Of a stretch of 64,000 nucleotides of DNA, positions 56,389-64,000 are shown in pieces. Every line of letters starts with the position of its first letter. Position 1 is the first letter of the stretch. Source of the DNA: Cycas panzhihuaensis. Its lineage: Eukaryota; Cycadophyta. The notes under the pieces are model-generated. The model had not been told where the DNA came from, searched no databases, and saw only the letters and a program-made list of their open reading frames with translations. The DNA lies in the NCBI GenBank assembly GCA_023213395.1, contig CM041465.1, positions 236,413,741 through 236,477,740 on the forward strand, in the 5' to 3' direction. Position numbers and translations under genes: made by a program.

Positions 56389-58992
56389 TGTTTCCCGGCT
56401 ACTGAGAATGGACTCAAGACGCATCGACTCAGGTAAGCTTAGTTATACATTCTCACTTCTCCCTGCTCTTGTTTGAATGAGGTTGTTTAGCGTAGACTAC
56501 TTGACATATGCTTGCCTGCCTGCATTGCTTCTTTACCTGAGCATAGTGCATGTGCTTACAGCACACTCTCAGCATATGATGACTCATAATGGGGGCATTT
56601 CTCAGTGAATGTTACACCCCATATGGCGCACAGCCACCCACTTCATCTCCATGACCTCCCGGGATGCTTCAGCTAGTTACGTTTGCCTATGTTAGAACAT
56701 TTTGCTCATGTTGCAGTCCCCTCTAAATCTGATTAATTCTTTGATTGAGACCCATTTTGTTGTTTTGGCTACTTGCCCATCACCTGGGTATTCCCTCCAG
56801 TTGTTCTAGCCTCAATTTACTCTTAATTTTAACTCCAAAGCCTTATTCCTTTTTGTTTTTATTTATTTTTTACTTTCAGTCTGGCACCGCTGTAAACTTA
56901 GTGGTACCGTGATCTTTATCGTGGTACCACCAAGTTTATCGCGGGGTGACTGTTTGAAGTTTAAAAAAGAGAACCACGTGATAGTTTCTACTTTTTTCGC
57001 GGAACTACCATGTGGCACATGTTCATTTGCATCGCCCTGACATCCCCAACATTCACGTGCAGCGAACAGGGGATAAAGCAAGTTTTCCTCTTCATTTTGA
57101 AGATCTTTTGTTTATTTTTACATCTACTTAGTCATTTTTATAGAATTTTACACAAAATCCTCATAGAAACCTACTGCAAGAAGGGACACACTGTTGCAGG
57201 CTTGATTCCAGGGACCATTCGCCTCTGACTCACAATCAGTAGGCTTTACATCTACTTGCAGGTTGCCAAGGCTTCAAGGAGGATCACCATCAAAAGCTCC
57301 CCAAAAGACAAGTTACCAAAGCCCCAAACTTACAGGAATATCTTCACACTTCTCTCCTTTCGAAAACCTGCCACTATAATCTACTAAATGCTGGTTATCT
57401 TTGCTATTTTTTTTAGCAAATCCATACTTGGTTCCTTCACAACAAAGTACCTCTTACATTTACTTTACAATTTATGTTTTTTCTTTATGTTTTTGTGGAT
57501 AAACCTTTAGTTTGTAGAACTTTTTATTATTGTACCTATTTGGCATTACTTTCTTGTCTTTTGGCATAATATTGCTTCTCCCAACCATCCCAACAAACCT
57601 ATTCTTAGGTGGCTATTGCAAAGAGGCAACACAAAGAGAATTTAAGGGAGGAAGGCGGGGTTCGTCCCCCTTATTATCCTTCTCCCCAAGGGTTTTGTCC
57701 CTTATTATCTTTCCCTTTGCCTTTAGTGCCTTCCTAGGAATTAGGTTAGGGGGTTTGGGAACCCAGTTTCGATGCTAAACTAGCATTGGCAACCCATTGC
57801 CACGCTGGTTACACATTTCCGTCCGTTGGTTTTGGGCATCGTATAAGCCTTGAAACCGTTTCTTACCGGTTGACAGTTTGCTACTCACCCCATCCGATGA
57901 TTTGTTGTTTGTAGCATCTCATTCTTTAGGTGTTGGCATACCTTTCAGTTACCCTCTTCTTTCTCATTATTCGCTGCCCCATGTCCTTGCTGTGAGTATG
58001 TTTCCTTTCCCAAGAATTTATGGAGATTCCTTATGGGTGAGTTAGCTATTCTGAGGCTATACTCTTCATTTTTGGGTGTCATCTGCAGTAACTATTTGTG
58101 GGAGTTATGTTGCATGTTGTTTCATTAAATGATAATATGTATATGCTTAGCTTAGTTTAATTTAGTTTCATCTGAGTTTAGTACATATACTTGATCTATT
58201 TTATGGTCCCTCTTCCGAGAGGGAGGTACTCGTCTAGTTTACTTATAGCATCTTGCATCGGTGGAGTCGCGCATGGAACAAAACCCATTGTAGGTTAGTT
58301 CCACATTTAGTGCTTTTTGTCATTTTCCATTGTTTGCTTTCCTATTTTACTTTCGCATGCATAAGGGGAGGTAAGCTAGCCCCTCTTCGGTTACTCGTGG
58401 CAACCATTGCTGACTAATGTCGCATGCGCTATAAGTGGAGCGGGAAGGAGCGGGAAGCAAAGAGATGGGAAGCACTCCATTCGGATGCCAGGTCTAGGTA
58501 TTTTCCTTATCCCTATGTACCTTCTTTATACTGTTGTCTTTTATGCACATGTTTGCGTAGTTAGAAACATATAAGGAATTGAAAGTGGAAAGGAATATAT
58601 CTTTGCTTTACATTTCTGTTATCTAGTGGTTATTCTAGCATGTTTAGATAGTTTACCTGGTGTTGGAACTACCCATACTTTACCCCTTTTACTAGCCTAC
58701 ACCTAGACACCACACTTTACCAAGATTCCCCATTTTCATGTTGCCTTCTCACTTCCTTAAGAAGACACAACATGCCAGGTTCTCTCCTCCTCTTCCCGGC
58801 CATCCGAGGGGTAGGAGGGCCTCACTTTGTGCGGCTACCTGGAAGCAACCAAGCACCTCTACAGTTCTGAATCTGTGCTCTGGCGTACAAATGCCCTGCG
58901 AGGTGAAGTCCTTGTTGTTTAGCCTAGCTTAGCTTTGTATAATCCATTCCTTTTGCTAAACGTAGGGATATCGCCCTGCGGTAAGTGTTTCA
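56389..58992 (+). repeat. 5' LTR of Tat-like element E (2.6 kb)
   Basis: Starts TGTTTCCCGGCTACTGAG and ends AAGTGTTTCA, one base before the PBS. The start matches the LTRs of H and S. A strong dyad at 56893-56938 (arms TAAACTTAGTGGTACC and GGTACCACCAAGTTTA, 15 of 16 bases paired, 14-base loop) lies about 500 bp from the LTR start, as in H. No coding frame is seen. Confidence 0.9.
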
Positions 58993-58993
58993 C

Positions 58994-59011
58994 TGGCGAC
59001 CATACTGGGGA
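58994..59011 (+). other. Primer-binding site of E
   Basis: TGGCGACCATACTGGGGA follows the LTR end after one base. It is of the TGGCGAC...CTGGGGA type found in Tat/Ogre-like plant gypsy elements. Confidence 0.88.
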
Positions 59012-59165
59012 ACTGTTAGTAAGGGAACTAGTTTCACTTCCCTTTTTTCATTGGTGTTCTTGCCTTTAGGTAGTCTTCTTGTCTTGCTTTTCAGTTGGGC
59101 AGCCCCCAATATAGTTGTTTCATACCTCTTTCGTTTTCTTCTAATAACGCTCGTAAAGGCGTTGT

Positions 59166-61315
59166 ATGCGACATTTCTCACATCGCTTGCGAGGTCTACC
59201 ACCATTGCTAGAAGACCCATTGCCTTGTTCCCTTCCGTCGTTGAATCTCGATTCGACAATGGAAGGTTACCAATCCGATTGGGCTTACCACACCATGGTC
59301 TCGGGAACTCAACTGTTTCTCGCATCCATTCTGGGATCCACCCACAAAGGTAACGATTCCATCTATTATCTGGGTAACCTGTTTCATCCTTCTGACCTTC
59401 ATCCTTCTGCGCATGCAGCAGAAGGCTCGCCTGCTCAAGAGACTCACCATCCTATTAGTGAATCTTATGAAGAATGCCCTGAAGGGTCCCCGACATTTGA
59501 GATCCCATCGACCTTGTATGGCTACGAGGATACCCCTCCTGCCGACCTGGTCAAAGTGCTCAATGAGTACTTTCGAGTAGCTCGCCATAAGCCACGTCCC
59601 AAGTGGTTTGAAGAAGTTCTATACAGTGTAGTGTCTTCTTCATCTGCACCTGAGCCTCTTATAACAAATGACTCTTCTACCCGTACGCACTTGTCACATG
59701 CCATGTCTACACCGGCTCCCAGGATAAGTGTTGCACCATCTATTCCTAGCCACGGTCCTGCTTGTTCAAGACCCGTTCGTGGCGTGTCCTTTCCCCAATT
59801 TGGGGTTGGCATGCCATTCCTGAGTCAAACGCATGCGCCACCTTCGAATGTGGTACATGCATTTCCTAATAGGCCTCGAGGTTCTATTAATGCTACTACT
59901 ATCAACTATATGGGACCCGCTCCTACATACGTTCAAAACCCATCCAGTAGTCCTTCCCTTTACTTGCCCCCAAGTTACATGTCTCAACCTTGGGGGCAGG
60001 GTAGGAGAAACCATCTTCCTGCTTATGGGGTAGACCCGTTACACCCATATAGGGTTGCACCACCTACGGGTGGACCATATGGGCAGAACCCGGTCCCACA
60101 CCCTTCGTTTCTGCCATCCAGCGTAACTCCTGTTGCCATGCCTTCGCAAGGGAGTATGCTTCCCTTCCAAGGCATTTATCCGCAACCCCCCTTCCAGCAA
60201 TGGGCGTTCTCCCAAGGAGGGATGGGCTTACCACCCCTATCCATTCCTATTTTTTTACCATTCGTTGACCCTGTGGCCCATGTAAGGACACATCCTTTCA
60301 TGGACTACATGTCAACGCCATTGTCCATTGAGGTGCTAAGGACTAACCTGCCACCTCACCCTCCTGAAGTTCCCAAATTCAATAGAACTTCATCGCAAGA
60401 ACCAACTGAGCACGTGCGTAGTTTCTTTATGGCGTGCATAGACTACTGGGATTACGACCACATCCTAATAAAGCTATTTTCGTCATCCTTGCAGGGTGAC
60501 ACCCTTAAGTGGTTTTACCATCTCCCTGCCCACTCCATTTACTCATTCCAATAATTGGTGGACAAATTCGTTAATTATTTTGACATAGCCCATCCATTCG
60601 AGAGCAGAATGAAGGCCCTCCTTTTGCTCAAATAAGGTCACGATGAAATGAATCGTGACTTTGTGAGGTGATTCCATGATCTCCTTCACTCTACCAAGGC
60701 CACGTTGACTGAAGAGTTGAAGCAAGAACTCTTCGTCCATGCACTTCACCCTGAAGTGCATGTGGAAGTCCTCAAGATGGGGGCAAGTACATGCAACTCC
60801 GTGATCACGAAGTGCTTGGTGTTAGAGGCTATTGAGATCCAAGTCAGACTCAAGAAACCTCTTAAGCCCTCACAACATCATGAGGCACCTCCCCCAGTGA
60901 AGGAAACCAAACCTTCACAACCCACTAGTTCTACCTCTCATTCTACTGAGAGGACCTTAGACCCTCTTACCTCCGCTATTCGCTCATTTGAGCGCATGAT
61001 GAAGGAGCTTAAACTCCAATACCCTTCATCGCCAACCTCCCATAAACCAATTCAGCAAGCTTCTCATGCCATTCCCCCTAAAGGGGGTAACACCCAACCT
61101 TCTCAAGCAAGGAGGATCGATCCTCCCCTTGAGAAGAGGTGGTGTTCCATCCACGGGGAACATTTCCATGATGACTCACATTGTCGAGCGCAACACCCAC
61201 GTGATGCCCCACCGCGCGATTCATCTCCTAGACGGGCATTGAGGCCCAATCTTGATCAACCCATTTATAGAGATCCGTTCCCCAAACATGGGGAATGCAA
61301 TCGTAATGTTCAATA
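59166..61315 (+). pseudogene. Gag of E
   Basis: The open frame 59166-60554 (462 codons) starts about 155 bases after the PBS. The first ATG is taken; ATG at 59262 is an alternative. A Pro/Ser/His-rich N-terminal part is followed by the gag core (HPFMDYMSTPLSIEVLR, VPKFNRTSSQ, MACIDYWDYDHILIKLF, KWFYHLP). A stop at 60552 and two more near 60634 and 60667 interrupt the core, which then continues open at 60705-61316. The knuckle near 61140-61190 reads CSIHGEHFHDDSHC (CX2HX4HX4C), the variant knuckle common in Tat-group gag. Few stops suggest a fairly recent origin. Confidence 0.87.
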
Positions 61316-61399
61316 AAGAAACAATCAGAATTGGGATAGATCCCCCAATTCTCACCCTTTGTATGGTAGACAGAAGGGTGCGTGAGGCTCATCCTCCTC

Positions 61400-62400
61400 T
61401 TTGCACTCCCCTAGCCACCGTGCTCTATCACCTTCACGGTCCCGTAACAAGGGAAAGAAGGTGATCCAGGTGCTTGAGACCACCCCCCTTTATGCTTTGA
61501 CCTGGTCTCAAGTCACGAAAGAGGCAACTGGTGCCTCTGCATCTATGTCGCACCTTGACCCTCCTCCGGAGGCCGTTCCTCTGGAGATTCCTGTGCTTCC
61601 CAAGAGCATTCCCATTTGCCCTGATTGCTTCGACTTTAGGAGAGTCCTTATCTAACCCACAGGGAGGGGTAGGCCTTTCTCTGTAGTCAAAGAGCTTCTT
61701 ACCGTGGCTGCCAGGATGTCCATCATGGACATCTTGAGAAGTTACCCCAAGCAACGAATGCTCCTCTTGGAAGCTTTAGGATCGAATGACATGCCTCTTC
61801 ATGCTTTGGGCACAACCCAAAGTAGTGAACCCATCATCTCCTTCAATCTTATAGATCTTCCCCCAGCCAGTGGAAGGGAACGCCAATGGAACTTCCCTTT
61901 CACAATTACCATAGATACTCTTGGTTGCACATTGCGAAGAATCGTCATGGACAATGGTTCTTCCTTTAATGCCATGCCCTTGCACGTCATGCAAGAGCTT
62001 GACATTTTCGCCTTGGAACCTGTTCCATGGCGATGTTAAGGTTACGACGGTAGTTAGAAGACTCCTCCAGGATCTGTCTCGATACCTTTTACTCTCGAGG
62101 ATAAGACTGTCATTACTAACATTGTTGTCCTCGATGTTGACATTGATTACAACCTGCTTCTGGGTCGACCATGGCTTGACCAAATGGGAGCCATGTATTC
62201 CACCTGTTAGGGGCAACTTAAATTTGTCCATAATGGACAAATGAAAGTTATCTCCCATGAACGACCGCTTGCTAAACAAACCAGACCTTCTACTCAGGCG
62301 AGCCATGGCCATACGAAGGGAAGTAAATGCCCTTCCAATCTTGCCTCGGCCTGCTCTATCGGAATCCCCGATCCCTCTTGCCATGAAGAAGATCCCACAT
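61400..62400 (+). pseudogene. Protease region of E
   Basis: After gag (frame change near 61316) a Pro/Ser-rich linker leads to a stretch at 61704-62039 with MLLLEALGSND, the TLRRIV segment, active-site-like MDNGSS and MPLHVMQEL. One frame over, VDIDYNLLLGRPWLDQMG (about 62135-62190) gives the conserved protease C-terminal part. D-N-G replaces the common D-S/T-G, as in F. A stop at 62039 separates the halves. Confidence 0.8.
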
Positions 62401-62945
62401 CTTCTTCCCATGATTTAATGTATTTCACCTCCATTGGCATCAGAAGCTATGGGTACCTCGCCATGTTTAATGACAATGGGTCCCATAGTGAGGATGAGGA
62501 CCTTCCTCACCCGGTTTCTTTCCTTTGCGCTGGTGGAGGGTACTCTTCTCGTTCTAGGTCTCCGCCTAGGACTCATTTTGTTGTAGAGCCTGATCACTCT
62601 CCCATGTCACACACCATTGCTAGTGTGGACCAGCAGAATCCTAGTTCTCCCTTTCTACCACCTTCCGCAGGTGATGGCATTGAGAGCTTCCCTCTTACTT
62701 TTTACGAGGGATCTCTTCTTGACTCTCCCTTAGAGTCCCCTAGGGATGTTGGGCAACTTACGAGGCATACCGATCCTATCGCTCCCATGCCATCCCACAC
62801 CTTATCCATTCAAAGTTAGGTCATCCATGGGGTGGACTACTTTGAAGATGATGAGGCTTTGCTGGAGCACTTAGCGGGCTCCACGCCTAATTTAAGATCC
62901 ATTTTACACATGATCTTTTGGCGATCCCTTCGCCATGCTCTGAAA
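62241..62945 (+). pseudogene. Post-protease spacer of E, ending at a deletion junction
   Basis: Open for 192 codons (62241-62819) with low-complexity, Ser/Pro/Asp-rich sequence. It includes HSEDEDLPHP and SPPRTHFVVEPDHSP, then after one stop a segment ending LRHALK near 62945. Spacers of this kind lie between protease and RT in the group. Here RT never follows; instead AAATGAGCCTAAACTA (62941-62956) begins the post-integrase region also seen in H at 54995. Confidence 0.65.
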
Positions 62946-63542
62946 TGAGCCTAAACTACTATTTTGAATTATTCCCATTTCTCCCAACCACGGGTTAAAT
63001 GGAAATTCAAGGTGTCTTCTGCATCTCTTCTGGTTCCTCCCACAGAACCCGTGTTCCCGTATCCTCTCGGGAACCTTTCGTCTTCCTACTTGGGCATCCC
63101 CCAGCTAAGATGATGCTTTGGAGTACCATTACTCCTCTCTCCTGCCTGCTGTTTCTTTCACATATTCTACTATGCTCCTCCATGGACGTGCATGTCACTC
63201 TATTTCTAACCTCACACCTCTCTATCACCTCTACTTATGGTGGATGCGTGTGCTCCTGTTAGACATATAGCTATATATGGAAGGAAATATATGCATCTTA
63301 CAACAAAACATTTATAACATGCAAAGCAAAGCATACATGCTATCTACCACATGATATACACAGCATCTCATATCAAAATGGGGTTTCAACTATCCTGTAT
63401 ATATATACATCCAAAAATCATATGTTACACCATACATATGGGAAGCCGGTATCCTTGCAGGGGGGATACAATCATATGAGCCTATATATGACCCCCTGGA
63501 GGCCGGTGCTTTCTCGTTAAAATCAAATGTATATCTCCTACA
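62946..63542 (+). other. Post-integrase 3' region of E
   Basis: Matches, by eye, the minus strand of H from about 54990 down to 54550. No coding frame is convincing. The part 63250-63540 is AT-rich, with ATATATATAC near 63400. Confidence 0.6.
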
Positions 63543-64000
63543 CTAATGTTGCCCCGCTCCTGGGGTTCCATCTCCTGGTCTGTGTGATCCCTCTCCTGGG
63601 GACCACATCCCTCTGAGGCTCCTTGTGGGCCTTTGTGAGCTACTTGCCTCGCTCCCCTCGTCGCGTGGCCGTCTCAGGGTCATAGCTGCTGTATGGGTGT
63701 ATGTCCTACTCCTGCTCGACCTCGATGCCACCTGGTCTACAAGCTGATCGTATTTGGCCTGGATACGATCCCTCTCCCTCTCTACTCCTTGGAGACGCTC
63801 TTCTAGTACTGCTATTCAGACCATGCTCCCCGTGTCTCCACCTGCTTCGCCCTGAGCCTCTAGAGCCTAGACCCGTCTATACAGTGCGTCTCACTCGCCC
63901 TTGTCCTCTGTCAAGCTCTCGCTGCATATGTCCCTTGAATGCCATATGCTCTTGGGACTCTATAGCCCAGATGTCTCTCGCCCTTTCCAATGGGGCGAAT
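63543..64000 (-). pseudogene. C-terminal part of the antisense ORF of E
   Basis: On the minus strand, the segment ALEAQGEAGGD through LEERLQGVERER and YDQLVDQVASRSSRSRT (about 63870-63700) aligns with H at 53920-54090. The tail TYTHTAAMTLRRPRDEGSEA to PGAGQH (63710-63546) aligns with H at 54084-54230 and ends at a stop near 63543. The tail is fully open here. Heptad-like Leu, Glu and Arg spacing suggests a coiled coil. The N-terminal part lies beyond the window. At least one frameshift separates it from the sequence near 64000. Confidence 0.72.

Larger units (their letters stand above)
56389..64000 (+). mobile_element. Tat-like Ty3/gypsy element E, partial
   Basis: A plus-strand element running past the right edge: 5' LTR 56389-58992, PBS, gag, protease, spacer, then directly the post-integrase 3' region and the antisense gene (on the minus strand, 64000-63543). 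RT, RNase H and integrase are absent. The left TSD would be AAGGT (56384-56388); its partner is outside the window. The gag reading is much better preserved than in F, so E is younger. It is inserted in element H of the same family in opposite orientation. Confidence 0.88.

Noticed and set aside
59208-59588. Minus-strand open frames opposite gag of E
   Set aside because: They are shadows of the gag frame. No similarity to the minus strand of F gag as a protein was seen.
1-64000. CRISPR array, bacterial operons, tRNA or rRNA genes, host protein-coding genes
   Set aside because: No regularly spaced repeats, no tRNA cloverleaf and no rRNA or conserved host gene were recognised. The only tRNA-related sequences are the primer-binding sites of retrotransposons.

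Overview
The window looks like intergenic DNA from a large, repeat-rich seed-plant nuclear genome. It is AT-rich. I recognise no host gene, tRNA, rRNA or CRISPR array. Nearly all assignable sequence belongs to LTR retrotransposons with plant-type primer-binding sites (PBS) and plant clades: Ty1/copia, Ty3/gypsy chromovirus, and a Ty3/gypsy family resembling the Tat/Ogre group with LTRs of about 2.6-3.3 kb. No species can be named. Every coding region carries stops or frameshifts, so 'pseudogene' is used throughout.

Layout. 1-6874: minus-strand Tat-like element F, cut by the window start (protease, gag, PBS, 3.3-kb 5' LTR). 6875-7133 and 12454 onward: remnant of a minus copia element I (PBS and start of its LTR), split by complete minus copia B (7134-12453). 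13540-14195: minus solo copia LTR. 15312-21196: plus copia A, with a same-orientation solo LTR (16599-17234) inside its gag. 22981-40081: old plus copia D in three pieces. It is split by a plus Tat-like solo LTR S (24391-30869), which itself holds the internally deleted minus copia M (25934-29163), and by a minus chromovirus C (31734-38326). 40082-40197 and 45249-about 46450: a plus gypsy reverse transcriptase (RT)/RNase H fragment L, split by complete plus copia K (40198-45248). About 46500-46878: 3' end of a minus copia J. 46879 to beyond the window: minus Tat-like element H (3' LTR, an archaeal-type RNase H [aRH], an antisense ORF, integrase). H is interrupted at 56389 by plus Tat-like element E, which runs past 64000.

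The Tat-like family is the most interesting content. H and E both carry a second gene on the strand opposite to gag-pol, with a conserved C-terminal coiled-coil region. In H this gene has a TATA-like box upstream and a plausible intron. H's aRH lies beyond integrase and beyond the antisense gene, next to the 3' LTR, rather than between RNase H and integrase. E joins its post-protease spacer directly to the post-integrase 3' region and so lacks RT, RNase H and integrase.

Element boundaries rest on LTR pairs, TG/CA-like ends, PBS and polypurine tracts (PPT), and short target-site duplications (TSD). Exact TSDs: CCCTA for M, GGAAG for the nested solo LTR, GATAC for S. TSDs with one mismatch: A, B, C and K. 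Similarities between copies were judged by eye; no alignment or database search was possible.
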